From positions 35,570,885-35,634,884 of the forward strand of contig NC_080049.1 in assembly GCF_026212465.1 (NCBI RefSeq): a stretch of DNA of 64,000 bases. The letters run 5' to 3'. Shown one piece after another: positions 48,024-60,018 of this stretch. Under the pieces are notes generated by a model. The model saw only the letters and a program-made list of their open reading frames with translations, was not told where the DNA came from and ran no database searches. Position 1 is the stretch's first letter, and each line of letters starts with the position of its first letter. This stretch comes from Amaranthus tricolor. Its lineage: Eukaryota; Streptophyta; Magnoliopsida; Caryophyllales; Amaranthaceae. A program made the position numbers and the translations under genes.

Positions 48024-48385
48024 AGAAAAATTGTCCTGAATAATTCGACCTAATGCCCATCTGCTGTGAATAATCTCAACTATTGATTATTTCTAAATAA
48101 TCCAACATTTGTATATTTTTTGCTGATAGCATCCTTTGCCACATTTTAACTGAATATTGTAGGTACCTTCTAGCCGTTACTCTCACTTCTTCTTCCTCCT
48201 TATGTATCTTTGTTGGTCTACCCCAACTCCTATTTGGTGATAAGTAGCTATAGTAGTCGGTTAAAATGTGAAAATGGGTGCTGTGAGCAAAAAAAATTCA
48301 AAGGTCGAATTATTTATAAATAATCAATAGTAGGAATTATTCATAACAAATTGACAATAAATTGTAGTATTAAGGATAATTTTTC
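48024..48385. mobile_element. Fold-back MITE
   Basis: Ends GAAAAATTGTCCTGAAT and (inverted) GAAAAATTATCCTTAAT. The inverted arms share CTATTGATTATTTMTAAATA and TTTTTTGCTSAYAGCA. The ends resemble those of the larger element in the neprosin intron (14061-15128). Confidence 0.6.
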
Positions 48386-48821
48386 CTAAAAAAATTATTT
48401 TTTTTAATAAACGGTGCTATTTAATTTGATGGGACAAATAAATTGCCGTTTGGAAAAACAATAAAATGAAAACGGAGACTTGTGTTGACCAGAAAGGTGC
48501 AATGGCCTACGAAGCAATCACTATTCACATGCACTCCACATGCATCATCAATCGTCGTTGACTCGTCGGTTATTTCATTCAGGAGTTCTGCATGAATTTC
48601 TTTTCAATTAATATTTTTGAAATACATGTAAAACAGTAACAGTCCATGCATGACAGCAGATTTCAATGTGAAATTTCTTCTGTTATTACTTATTAGTGGA
48701 TTTAAATACAGAAAGTGGTTTTCCTTAATCCTTATTACATTAATAAATAAGTATCACATAACCTATTTAATAAAAATTTAACTGATGCAGGTTGTAGGGT
48801 TAGTGCCAAACTTAAAAATTT

Positions 48822-49211
48822 AACAGTTACTCCCTGTGAGAAGGCGTTAGCCGTGCAACTAGCTCAAGCCCAATAATTTTTTAAAAATATTATAACATAT
48901 TAATTTTAATACTTAAAAGGACAACTTCAAGAGTTAAAAATCTAATTTTAAGACTTAAATAGTCAATTTCAAAGTTTTTAATATCAGATTTAATGTTTGA
49001 GTCATTCTGTTTAAAAGTTGAAATGAGAATTTAATGTTCTGTAATTGGTCTTTTAAGTCTTAAAATTGGTTTTTTAAGTACTGAAATTGACCTTTCAATT
49101 CTTAACTCTTAAAATTGACATTTTAATTTGTAAAATTGGTAAAAAAATACAATTGAATCGGCTCAATAAGACACGTCTCACAATTGAGAAGGTATCACCC
49201 AAGTTTTTGTG
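48822..49211. mobile_element. MITE-like repeat with inverted internal repeats
   Basis: The left end ACAGTTACTCCCTGTGAGAA and right end GTCTCACAATTGAGAAGGTA with ACCCAAGTTTTTGTGA are weakly inverted. The interior consists of repeated, inverted CTTAAAATTGRC / GWCAATTTTAAG words, so it can fold back on itself. Confidence 0.4.
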
Positions 49212-50512
49212 AAAATTTAATGACAAGGGTTTTTAACATTAATTATGATAATTAGATAAAAATAAAATAAAATTGCGTTAGAGGGGATAAATTTTTAATA
49301 TTTAATATTTTTTCATAATTTTTCTCTAGAAATCAATATGCAATTTCTCATTAACGACGATGGGGACTAAACACTCCCAAACTCTTTAATAGATTCACTA
49401 ATGGATGTAGGCTTGTAGCCTAATACAAATTAAATATGTTACTATCTCATTACATAAGAACGCCCTTTAGACTAAAAATTATTATAAATTCATTACAGAT
49501 TTCCCCCTTAATAAAACGATAAATTGTGAGAGAAATAATTATTTATTGATCAGCTCAACATAAATTGAATAGTAATTCAAATTAATAGAACACCTGAATT
49601 GAATATTAATTCAAATTAATAGAACAAGCCCTAGTTAAACGAAAATATAATATTTATTTAATTACTTTGGAAATTTCTAGAAATATCATGATTTGAAGTG
49701 TATAATAGATCATGAAGTGTTGGACTTTTGCCTACCTTTGCCAATTATTTGGGTGTTAAATAGAAGTTAGAACAACATGAAGCAATCGAATCCTGTCTCC
49801 ATGATCTAGTCAATTATTTTTAGATGTCAAAAGTTTACAGAATCATATCATGTAAGTAAAATATTTATGATTAATGATATTTTTTGAAATGATTTTATGA
49901 TTAATGATTAATTATTGGATAACAAGACTTATTAGACAGTGACTAACTATTAGTTAATCATAATCAACTAAACATGTTATGCTGACAGATTATGACATAA
50001 ATACATGAAACATGTCTATAATCAAACGTTCTTTTAATAAATTTTTTTATATAATTTGTAAGCGCCTCAAATTATGAAGACCAACACTAATTGGAATTTA
50101 GTATTAATCAAGTGAAAGTTTAATTTTGCCAATACAATTAAGGAGTTACTTAAAGAGTAAATCAATTTCCTTGTAGAATAATTGAACCAAAATCAAAGCA
50201 ATATAGCAGGAGTCTTTAACTGTCTAAAATGGTTTCAGAGCAATTCTAATTATTCAGTTGGAGTGATGGAGATTTGAGGAAACAACACAGTGTTTATGGC
50301 CAAAAACTTTATCAAAATCTTTAATTTGGGCCTATCTAAAGAGCCATCAGACTATTTCTAAATGACTTATCTTGGAATCAATATACTACCTTTTAAAATT
50401 AGTTAATGATTGAATAAAACATGAACCCTAAAGAAAATGTTAAAAATGACAAACAAATCAAATTGACTTATTTTTCTCTTCAGTTACACACCCATTGTTA
50501 GGATTCGTAGCC

Positions 50513-51275
50513 TTGATTGTTTGATGACCTAATTTAAATTCGTATATTTTGGACGTGTAATAATGATTAATGACGATAGCAGTATTTATTTCACAACACT
50601 ATATATCATAAGATATTCACTTCACAACGTATATATCATCTAAAGTGCTCGGTGGCGCTCTCAAATCGCCAGGTATAATTCTCCCTAATTACCTTATATT
50701 TCTGCAAAGGTATTATTTTTTAATCACTTATCTAAAAATAATGCCATCTCAAATTAATTAATTAATTGAATAACAACATTAATTAACACAAAGATGATGA
50801 GATTACCCACAACTATAATGAGGTCAATTGTAATAAATAAAGAAAAATTTGTGATAATCATCCCAACCGTGGATCATTCGCTGATATCTGTGTAGATGCA
50901 TTGATTGTTTGATGACTTAAATGCGTATATTTTAGACATGCAATAATGATTTATGAGTAACAGTATTTATTTCACAACACCATATATCATAAGATATTCA
51001 CATCACGACGTATATGTCATCTAAAGTGCTCAGTGGCGCTCCCAAATCGTAGGGTATGATTCACCCTCATTACCTTATATTTCTACAAAGATAATAATTT
51101 TTAAATTACTTATTTGGAATTAATAATGTCATCTTAGATTAATTAATTGATTGAATAACAACATTAATTAAGATAAAGATGATGAGATAACACACAACTA
51201 ACTATAATAAAGTAAATAGTAAAAAATAAAAGAAAAATTTGTAATAATAATCCTAACTATCAATCATTCACTCAA
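50513..51275. repeat. Tandem duplication with 388-bp period
   Basis: Copy 1 starts at 50513 (TTGATTGTTTGATGAC) and copy 2 at 50901 with the same text. They stay aligned through TATCATAAGATATTCACWTC, ATCTAAAGTGCTCRGTGGCG, CATTAATTAA and AAGATGATGAGAT to GAAAAATTTGT. They differ by scattered substitutions and small indels, so the duplication is old. No coding potential seen. Confidence 0.8.
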
Positions 51276-52544
51276 ACTAATTCTTAATATTGATTAATTC
51301 ATAATAATCTACACCATTGTAGTAACCTTCTCATAATAATAAAATATCATTTATATTTCAACATACTCTCAATTTTTAGTTAAAACAATTTTGAATTATC
51401 ATGACTTAGAGGAAATTTATCTTAATATTAGTACATATAATCACTAGTTAATCTATATTAGAGATTATTTTGAGTAATTAAATCATAATTGAAATTATTT
51501 TGAACTATCTTTTTCCTAACTACAAAACTTTAAAGTTGAACCATAGTAGATTTTGACTAGCCTTTAAACTCAAATATACTTATTACACTAATTAAAAATC
51601 AAATTCAAGAGCATTCAAATGCCAAGAATTATATTAACTTTAGTTATTGAAAATTAATTTGGAGATGTATATTTAATTCTAATAACTTAAATAAATCTTG
51701 TCTAATAGTAATATACTAATTTATATAGAAGTATGAATGGTGAAAACAAGAAAATAGTTCAAGCTTATCACAAACAAGGAATTCAAGAAATATATGTAAC
51801 CTCCACTATAAATGAACAAACAACTAGAAATATATTATATTGGAGGAAGTTACACTCATCATAAACACCATGAATCCATGATTTTGACAATTGGATGATG
51901 GTAGAAATAAAAGGAAAAACAACCATTGGAGAACGAATTAAAATTTATAATAATAAGAAAATAAATTATAACTGTCCATTTCAAAAAAAATAATAATTTA
52001 TAACAATCAATACTTATCATCACAAAAATTCCCTTTATATAAAAAAACCATAAACTTCAGTCTCCTTGTCCAACACTAGTAGTCTAGTAATTACTCAGTA
52101 AAATGAGAAACTTCTTACCAATAATCACTCATCCCTCTCATTATTGAAATTCCTATATTTATTTTCGTAATTAATTATCAATTTTAATTAAATTTAATTG
52201 GATGACAATATATTTATACAGTGAAAATTGTCATTTTTTAAATTTATTGTCATTTTTCAAATTTATCAAAACAAGTAAAAATATGCTAGAAAATTAAATC
52301 TTATTACTTGTATGAAATTAACTATTCACAACTTTTAGTGTTTTATGATTTTTTATGCAATAATTAGCCTACAAGTAATTGATACAAAAAATCAACTCAA
52401 GATATATAGTATTATAACTTGACTTTATTCAAAATAACTCATATATATAAATTAAGTTAAATTCTCAAAAAATTAACATACGCACAAAATTTAAAATTAA
52501 TCGACTTAAAATATCATATCTAAAACTAATATATATGAACACCC

Positions 52545-52778
52545 TGTTGAACATATTAATACAATATAAATAGATATTCTTTTTAGATTCAAAATATATT
52601 CATATATATACATGTATTTTGTACAAATGTGTAATAATGTTTTTTTCTGATTTCCTTTGATTGAAATAAGACAAGTTGTTTTTCCTTTTCTCTCTTCTTC
52701 CTCATCTTTCCTCTGCATCTTCTCTCTCTGCTCCGTCCTTTTTTGATCATCTTCAAGACTTTGTGGCAAGGTTTAACA
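52545..52778 (+). repeat. 5' LTR of the Copia element
   Basis: 234 bp, TGTTGAACAT to GTTTAACA. Candidate TATA box TATAAATA at 52565-52572; the 3' half is pyrimidine-rich (CTCTCTTCTTCCTC). Confidence 0.95.
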
Positions 52779-52796
52779 TGGTATCAGACTAACCTC
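52779..52796 (+). promoter_or_regulatory. Primer-binding site (initiator tRNA-Met type)
   Basis: TGGTATCAGACTAACCTC begins right after the 5' LTR. The first ten bases match the usual TGGTATCAGAGC complement of the tRNA-iMet 3' end. Confidence 0.85.
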
Positions 52797-52935
52797 TTGA
52801 TCCTTCTTCTTTTCGTCTCTTTCTTCACCATTTTTTTTTCTGCAACCCTAATTTTCTCGATATCTTGATCTTCTTCTTGATTCTCGATCGGCTCGTTTCC
52901 AGTATCTTCATACATCCGTAAGTGTTTCTTATCCT

Positions 52936-55900
52936 TTGTCCCTTGTTTCTTTGGTATATGAAACTGTTTTTCAGACTCTTCCTCTACTTCAATCTATTAT
53001 GTCTTCTCATTCTGAAACTCAACAAAACATCGACCCTATCACTAATCCAACCTCTCCATATTATTTACATCCTAGCGATGCCAGTTTCATACTCGTTTCT
53101 ACTCCTTTTACTGGAAACAATTTCATTGATTGGAAAAGATCTGTTACAATAGCTTTATCAGCCAAGAACAAACTCGGCTTCATCAATGGCAACATTTCAA
53201 AACCTGCTGATTCTTCTTCTCTCTTTCCGGCCTGGGAAAGAATCAATAGTACTCTTATCACCTGGTTCATGAAGGTGCTAGATCCAATAATCGCCAGAAG
53301 TGTTCTACATTTTGATTCTGCTTCCGCAATATGGTCTAATCTTCAAGAAAGATTTGGACAGACTTCTGGTACACAAATTTATTCCACTCTACAGCAACTT
53401 GCTGATATGCAACAAGGAACAGATAGTATTTCTTCGTTCTACACAAAAATGAAAATACTATGGGATACACAAGATGCTACTCAACCTTTGCCAATATGCA
53501 CTTGTACAAATTGCACATGTAGAATCACTCAAAGAGTCTTGACTCTTCAAGAAGAACAACGAACTATTTCTTTTCTAATGAAGCTCAACCCTAAATTCTC
53601 ACATGTCAGGGCCAATATCCTTATACAATATCCTCTGCCACCTATATCTCATGCTTACAGGCTCCTGGCACAGGAAGAAGAACACAAGGCTATCTCTGAA
53701 AATATTCCAGAAGACTCTCATGCCATGTTTGCCAACAAAGGGAGACCTTCTGAACATAGAAGTAACTCTGGCATAATTCCATACAGACCTCCTCATTCTA
53801 GTGAAAAGTCCTCCTCTCAAAGAAAATCATCTTACTTTTGTGACTATTGCAAGAAGACTGGTCACACTAAAGATAGATGCTACAGATTGCATGGCCTTCC
53901 TTCAAACTCTGCTACTAAGTCCAATTGGAAGAATAAAAAAGTAGCTGCTTTGGTTGATTTAGAAAATCCTGATCCACACAAGCTACAATCTACACCAGCT
54001 GGTTCCAATTCTTTCACCACTGAACAATATAATATGCTGCTACATTTGATCAATCAACAAAAGAAAGAAGCCTCTCCAATTCTTGCTGAAGATTCAAACA
54101 CTGCATGCTTCTTAGCTGGTGAGCAATGTCTTTTTTCAACTAATAATGCTCTTTGGATAATTGACAGTGGTGCTACCAATCACATAACATACAACCTTGA
54201 TCTTTTTGATTCTTTTCAACCCTTTCCTTCACATTTTCAAAATCACATTACTTTACCTGATGGCTCTCAAGCTTTGATAAAACACCATGGCAACATTCCA
54301 CTAAATTCTGAAATTATTTTTCAAGATGTGTTGCACGTTCCTCAGTTCCACTTCAATCTTATCTCTGTCACTAAACTTTGTAGAGATCTATCTTGCACTG
54401 TTTCTTTCTCAAATAACACATGTTCTATACAGGGCCCTTCTCTTAAAACTCCAATTCAGCTTGGTAATCTCAAACATGGATTATATTACTGTCAATCTAC
54501 ACCAGTTCTTTCCAAGCCATCTGTTCAAGATCAAGCCTCCTCACCACGATCATGCTATTCAGCTATATCAGATTCTAATAATGCCAAATTATGGCACCTC
54601 AGACTTGGTCATCCACCTTTCAATGTAATAAAGAATGTCTTGCCTACTCTAAGAACTTCTAGTTATGAACATAGTTCCTTTTGTAAAATTTGCCCTGCAG
54701 CTAGACAAAGTAGACTATCCTTCCCCACCAGTCATATCAAAATTATAGTTCCTTTTGCGCTTCTTCATTTAGACATCTGGGGTCCTTATAAGCATTGTAC
54801 TCATAATGGTTGTACTATGTTTCTCACTATAGTTGATGATTTCACTAGAACTACTTGGATTTATCTTATGAAATACAAAAGTGATGCTGTGTCTATATTC
54901 AAATCTTTCTATTCTTATGTAAAAACACAATTTAATGCCCTTATCAAAAGTATCAGATCGGATAATGCACCAGACCTTTGTGAGGGACACATGAAAGATT
55001 TTTTGCTTACTAAAGGTATCACACACTACAAAGCCTGTTCAGCCACTCCACAACAAAATGGAGTGGTGGAAAGAAAACACAAACATCTTCTTGAGACTGC
55101 CAGAGCCCTATCATTCCAATCCAACTTGCCTAAACAATTCTGGGGTGAATGTGTGCTCACAGCTGCTTATCTCATCAACAGAATGCCCCTACAATCTTTA
55201 GGCCTCATTTCTCCTCAGGAAAAACTTCTTCAAACTAAACCAAATTTATCACACCTCAGATCTTTTGGCTGCCTCTGTTTTGTTTCAACTAAGAAAATGC
55301 ACAGAACCAAGTTTGATGCAAGGGCACAAACCTGTGTTTTCATTGGTTATCCAAACTTACAAAAAGCATACAAAGTATATGATTTAGTAACAAAAAAGGT
55401 TTTGATATCCAGAGATGTAATTTTCTATGAAAAACATTTTCCCTTTCATTTACAAACAACAACATCCTCTCATTCCTCTCCTTTCTATCCATTTTTTTTA
55501 CCTCTAACAACTAATACCCTTGATTACACTGAGGATGATGTTCCTCCTTCAACAAGAACACATCACATATCTACTACTACACCTACCTCTTCTTCTAACC
55601 CTTCTGACCATTTAATAGACATTTCACAACATATCAGCCATCAAAATACTACCACTACTCAACCTTCATTACAACCAACCAGACACTCAAGTAGAATCAA
55701 ACAAACACCTCAGTATCTAGCAGATTATGTTTGTTCTCATGCTACCATTTCCTCTACTTCCCCAAATTGGTGTAATATTCTAAGTTTCTCTACTTTACCT
55801 GATTCACATAAGTGTTTGATAGCTTCCATGACATCTCTATTTGAACCACAATCATACAATGAAGCAAACCAATATAAAGAATGGCAAGCTGCTATGCAAC

Positions 55901-57384
55901 AGGAATTACAAGCTTTACAACATAATCAGACTTGGGTTATGTTTGATTTGCCAAAAGGTAAAAAGGCAATTGGTTGCAAATGGGTATACAAGATCAAATT
56001 ACAAGCTGATGGATCACTTGAACGATACAAAGCCAGATTAGTAGCAAAGGGTTATACACAAAAGGAAGGAATAGACTATGAAGAGACTTTTTCTCCCGTA
56101 GTAAAAATGACAACTGTAAGATGCCTTATTTCCTTGGCTGTTTACAAGCAATGGGATATTTTTCAATTAGATGTTAATAACGCCTTTTTACATGGGGATC
56201 TAAATGAGGAGGTATACATGAAAGCTCCTGAAGGTTTACCAAATTCATCAAAGAAAGTTTGCCTCCTAAAGAAGTCCTTATATGGCCTTAAACAAGCCTC
56301 AAGGCAGTGGTTTGCAAAACTTGTTTCTGAACTTCTTTCTCAAGGTTTTTCTCAATCCAAAAATGACTACAGTTTATTCATAAGGGATCAACAAAACTCA
56401 TTCACAGCAGTAGCAGTTTATGTAGATGACATCCTTATTACAGGTAATGATCAGAGTGTCATCTCAACGCTCAAAACTCATCTTCATCAGGTATTCAGCA
56501 TAAAAGATCTGGGTAAACTTCACTATTTTTTGGGCATTGAGATTGGATACCTGCCAAATGGCATTGCTCTTACTCAACAAAAGTTCACCAAGGACTTATT
56601 ACAATCTTCTAAAGTTGATATATCCAAACCTGCTGTTACTCCTCTCCCTCAGAACCTCAAACTACATCAAGATGAAGGCGAACTTTATTCTGAACCCAGC
56701 TACTACAGAAAAATGGTTGGCAAACTTAATTTTCTAACTCATACCAGGCCTGACCTAGCCTATACTGTGCAACACCTTAGCCAATTCATGCAGACACCAA
56801 GACTCCCACACATCAATGCCTTACACCACACATTAAGGTATGTGGCAAGCACTTCAGGCCAAGGCATACTAATACAAGGATCAGACAAGCTCACTCTACA
56901 AGCATTTAGTGATTCTGATTGGGCCTCATGTCCTAATTCCAGACGTTCCATAACTGGCTACATTCTTCTACTAGGTGGCTCACCAATTGCATGGAAATCA
57001 AAGAAACAAAGCACTGTATCAAAATCATTTAGTGAAGCTGAATATCGTGCAATGTCTTCTGCAGCAAGTGAAGTGGCTTGGGTAGTTAGGCTCCTAGCAG
57101 AATTACAAATACATTCCTTACAACCTGTAACATTGCATTGTGACAATCAAAGTGCAATACACATTGCTAAAAATCCCATATTTCACGAAAGAACAAAACA
57201 TATAGAGGTGGACTGCCATTTCACAAGAGATAAAGTCCTTGAAGGATTGATTCAGCTTACCTATCTCCCTACTTCCTCTCAATTGGCAGACGTCCTGACC
57301 AAAATCCTTCCATCCTCACAGCACAACACTCTCATATCCAAACTAGGCATGTTACACAACCCTAGTTTGAGGGGGGGGTGTTGA
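52936..57384 (+). CDS. Copia Gag-Pol polyprotein, intact
   Basis: The open frame gives 1482 aa from ATG 52936; the in-frame ATG at 52999 (MSSHSETQQ, 1461 aa) is the likelier Gag start because Gag homology begins just after it. Residues below count from 52936. Gag region with WKRSVTIALSAKNKLGFING near 75; CCHC zinc knuckle Cys302-Cys305-His310-Cys315; aspartic protease IIDSGATNH with Asp410; GAG-pre-integrase KLWHLRLGHP near 551; integrase DD35E with Asp613, Asp676, Glu712; reverse transcriptase with YVDD at 1162-1165; RNase H with SDSDWA near 1325, SEAEYRA near 1366 and CDNQSA with Asp1403. All catalytic residues I can check are present. The TGA (57382-57384) lies six bases inside the 3' LTR, so the last codons overlap the polypurine tract. 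Confidence 0.97.
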   Translation: MSLVSLVYETVFQTLPLLQSIMSSHSETQQNIDPITNPTSPYYLHPSDASFILVSTPFTGNNFIDWKRSVTIALSAKNKLGFINGNISKPADSSSLFPAWERINSTLITWFMKVLDPIIARSVLHFDSASAIWSNLQERFGQTSGTQIYSTLQQLADMQQGTDSISSFYTKMKILWDTQDATQPLPICTCTNCTCRITQRVLTLQEEQRTISFLMKLNPKFSHVRANILIQYPLPPISHAYRLLAQEEEHKAISENIPEDSHAMFANKGRPSEHRSNSGIIPYRPPHSSEKSSSQRKSSYFCDYCKKTGHTKDRCYRLHGLPSNSATKSNWKNKKVAALVDLENPDPHKLQSTPAGSNSFTTEQYNMLLHLINQQKKEASPILAEDSNTACFLAGEQCLFSTNNALWIIDSGATNHITYNLDLFDSFQPFPSHFQNHITLPDGSQALIKHHGNIPLNSEIIFQDVLHVPQFHFNLISVTKLCRDLSCTVSFSNNTCSIQGPSLKTPIQLGNLKHGLYYCQSTPVLSKPSVQDQASSPRSCYSAISDSNNAKLWHLRLGHPPFNVIKNVLPTLRTSSYEHSSFCKICPAARQSRLSFPTSHIKIIVPFALLHLDIWGPYKHCTHNGCTMFLTIVDDFTRTTWIYLMKYKSDAVSIFKSFYSYVKTQFNALIKSIRSDNAPDLCEGHMKDFLLTKGITHYKACSATPQQNGVVERKHKHLLETARALSFQSNLPKQFWGECVLTAAYLINRMPLQSLGLISPQEKLLQTKPNLSHLRSFGCLCFVSTKKMHRTKFDARAQTCVFIGYPNLQKAYKVYDLVTKKVLISRDVIFYEKHFPFHLQTTTSSHSSPFYPFFLPLTTNTLDYTEDDVPPSTRTHHISTTTPTSSSNPSDHLIDISQHISHQNTTTTQPSLQPTRHSSRIKQTPQYLADYVCSHATISSTSPNWCNILSFSTLPDSHKCLIASMTSLFEPQSYNEANQYKEWQAAMQQELQALQHNQTWVMFDLPKGKKAIGCKWVYKIKLQADGSLERYKARLVAKGYTQKEGIDYEETFSPVVKMTTVRCLISLAVYKQWDIFQLDVNNAFLHGDLNEEVYMKAPEGLPNSSKKVCLLKKSLYGLKQASRQWFAKLVSELLSQGFSQSKNDYSLFIRDQQNSFTAVAVYVDDILITGNDQSVISTLKTHLHQVFSIKDLGKLHYFLGIEIGYLPNGIALTQQKFTKDLLQSSKVDISKPAVTPLPQNLKLHQDEGELYSEPSYYRKMVGKLNFLTHTRPDLAYTVQHLSQFMQTPRLPHINALHHTLRYVASTSGQGILIQGSDKLTLQAFSDSDWASCPNSRRSITGYILLLGGSPIAWKSKKQSTVSKSFSEAEYRAMSSAASEVAWVVRLLAELQIHSLQPVTLHCDNQSAIHIAKNPIFHERTKHIEVDCHFTRDKVLEGLIQLTYLPTSSQLADVLTKILPSSQHNTLISKLGMLHNPSLRGGC
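57369..57378 (+). promoter_or_regulatory. Polypurine tract
   Basis: GAGGGGGGGG immediately precedes the 3' LTR and is also read as the final Gly codons of the polyprotein. Confidence 0.9.
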
Positions 57385-57612
57385 ACATATTAATACAATA
57401 TAAATAGATATTCTTTTTAGATTCAAAATATATTCATATATATACATGTATTTTGTACAAATGTGTAATAATGTTTTTTTCTGATTTCCTTTGATTGAAA
57501 TAAGACAAGTTGTTTTTCCTTTTCTCTCTTCTTCCTCACCTTTCCTCTGCATCTTCTCTCTCTGCTCCGTCCTTTTTTGATCATCTTCAAGACTTTGTGG
57601 CAAGGTTTAACA
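57379..57612 (+). repeat. 3' LTR of the Copia element
   Basis: 234 bp, identical to the 5' LTR except for one T-to-C difference (CTCATCTTT versus CTCACCTTT near 57538). Confidence 0.95.
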
Positions 57613-59359
57613 CACCCAAATATATCCCTCATCAAGAATTACCTATTAACGGACTGATAAGCTCAACAACACAAACAAAATGAAGTTGCAACATCACTTA
57701 ATGATTTCTATAAAGTATGACCTCTACATTATTTCTCACTATACTTGTGATTATTGGTGGATAATTATTACGTCATCTTTTTAAACGGAGTATAGATATA
57801 GTCTGTTATTTTTCTTCATTTAAACTCTATTTTTGACTGTAATATTAAATTGTTGATGATAAATAATTAATACTTTAATAGAAAATTATAATTCACATAG
57901 ATTAATCATTGTTTTTTAACTTCAAAAATTTACTTAGAATTAGTTTACCTTGTAATCGTATAAGATCAACTAATTAATTTGCAATTTAAATTGGGCATCC
58001 ATCACTAATGCCATGTTGTGATACCTTATGGATATTACTAATAATTTTATCATTCACACGCATTGAAAGTTTGTATTTGTGCGTTTTTGGCAAAAGGAAG
58101 CTAATAAATGTACACATGAAATCATGTGAACAACTAAAATAAAGATTTAATTCGTAAATTTTCAATTATAATGTCAAGACCAAAGTTTTATATAAACATA
58201 TATATGTACCTTTTTTTTTTAAATAAAATGGCAATTTATTTGAGAATTTATTCTACAAGGAAAAGAAAATTAACTTTTTTCTTATGTGTTTAGAATCAAA
58301 CTCATATCACAAATGGAAAAGTCCCTAACTTTATGTGATAACTATATCTATATAGAATTATCAATGAAATTAATTGTTTAATATCAAGTCAACATTATTT
58401 TACTAATTAATGAAATTACTTAATTTTGTAATTAGATGAGCCAGATGTCTAATATGTGATAATTATATCTATTGAATAATCAATGCCTTTTTTTTTTTCA
58501 AAATTCACTAGTAAATGAATACTTTATTGATTTGTAAAGGAAAATATAGATCAATTTTATTCAGGAAATAAACTTAAAATTACGAAAAAGTATGATATAT
58601 ATCAGAGTCATCTCCTACATTTTAAAGGCCCTGAGCAAAATTCAAATTATGGGCCACTAAATTCTAAATTACGTTCTATATATTACAATTTTGTATTTAT
58701 AAATTTGTTTAATACTTTAATTAGTACAATTATTTTTTATTAATATATTAAAATTATATTGCTAAATTTTATAATTATATGAAACCTACAACTATTAATC
58801 TTAAATTTCAAATAGCCATATAAGTTTAAAGTTTAAACCACTATTATCACTTATCTTAATTGAACTAATAATAAAAGTAGTAAATTAAAAATTATCAAGA
58901 GAGATTATATTGCTCACCTAAAATGATTTACTAATATATCCCAATCATTCAATACAAGTTGATAATACAAATTAACCAATTTATCTAATCATCCTTTAAA
59001 AAATAGATTGGATGTGAACTCAAATTAAAATTTAGTACTCTCCCTATTTATTTAATTTTACTACACAATATACAAAAAGTCTTCATTTTAATTTTAAACA
59101 TATAGAAAAAATATAAACCCCTATAAATCAAAGCCCTAAGCACTAACTCATGGTGTTCCCCTTATAGCTAGCCTTGATAAATATCACTAATAACATCTTG
59201 AAATAGTTGTTAATGAACTTACGTAACTAAACATTTAAATGGATAGTTAAAACTTACGAATATATATTATATATGTATTTAACGATGGCTAAATTTTCAG
59301 TAAATTGTACATCATATTTAATAGTAGCATATTTGTCTTGATGTTATTAAAGTAAACAA

Positions 59360-59503
59360 CTTGTTTTGTATATGGTCTCATCATGAGACGTACCCATATA
59401 ATTAGTCAATTTTTCAATTGATTATCGCAAAAAAGCACTTTAGTAAATGACTAAATGTACATAAACGAACCCAATAAAAAATGTCACATTATGAAATCGT
59501 CTC
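59360..59503. mobile_element. MITE-like repeat, GAGAC-end family
   Basis: The left part TATGGTCTCATCATGAGACG is a short palindrome, and the right end reads ATTATGAAATCGTCTCC. Interior and spacing resemble the copy at 41581-41825, though it is more degraded. Confidence 0.4.
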
Positions 59504-59504
59504 C

Positions 59505-59512
<8 letters not shown>

Positions 59513-59588
<76 letters not shown>
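59513..59588. repeat. (TA)n microsatellite
   Basis: About 37 TA units, the longest simple repeat in the window, about 480 bp before the TAR-like start codon. Confidence 0.95.
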
Positions 59589-59590
<2 letters not shown>

Positions 59591-59968
59591 TATAAAATAT
59601 TTCGAAAGTAAATAAAATGGTCACTAATATTATCTTATTCTAATACTATTTCGATTCATGTACAAATATAAACTTTGAATTTCTTCAATAGTAATAAATC
59701 CCACTGATCTCTTTCATATTTACAAGGGTTTTTTTTAGAAAAAGACTTGGTAAGATTCACTTTATGCCTCAGTATTAACGTGGCAAGTAAATCACGTGAG
59801 ATACATAAAACAATTAAGCATTAATAATTGTTTAATTAAGGTAATAAATAAATGAGAAATAATAATACTAAAATTAATTAAATGGTTTAGAAAAAGGCCA
59901 AAAATTGTTGATTTCATAAAAGTTTACGAAGTAACTGACTGTGTTCTTGATATACACCTTTTCCCTCT

Positions 59969-59976
59969 TATAAATA
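59969..59976 (+). promoter_or_regulatory. Candidate TATA box of the TAR-like gene
   Basis: TATAAATA about 100 bp before the start codon at 60072. A GA-rich leader follows at normal distance. Confidence 0.55.
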
Positions 59977-60018
59977 ATGGAGAGTTTCCTCTACAAAAAC
60001 ATCAATAAACATTGAAAA

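Larger units (their letters stand above)
46548..52539. other. Intergenic, MITEs and a tandem duplication
   Basis: No gene supported over about 6 kb. It contains a fold-back MITE (48024-48385), a larger GAGAC-family-like repeat (48822-49211) and a 388-bp tandem duplication (50513-51275). The rest is AT-rich with no structure I can name. Confidence 0.55.
52540..57617 (+). mobile_element. Complete Ty1/Copia LTR retrotransposon
   Basis: The element 52545-57612 (5068 bp) is flanked by the perfect 5-bp target duplication CACCC (52540-52544, 57613-57617). Its two 234-bp LTRs differ at one base by my reading. A primer-binding site, polypurine tract and single uninterrupted Gag-Pol frame are all present. 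The integrase-before-RT order defines Copia. I do not assign a lineage. One LTR difference in 234 implies an insertion roughly 0.15-0.3 million years ago at commonly assumed plant rates, an inference with wide error. Confidence 0.96.
57618..59968. other. Intergenic upstream of the TAR-like gene
   Basis: AT-rich, no gene supported. It contains a GAGAC-family MITE-like repeat (59360-59503) and a long (TA)n tract, both within 700 bp of the downstream start codon. Confidence 0.6.

Noticed and set aside
52506..52769. Minus-strand frame across the 5' LTR, repeated at 57352-57603
   Set aside because: Antisense reading of the pyrimidine-rich LTR; duplicated only because the LTR is.
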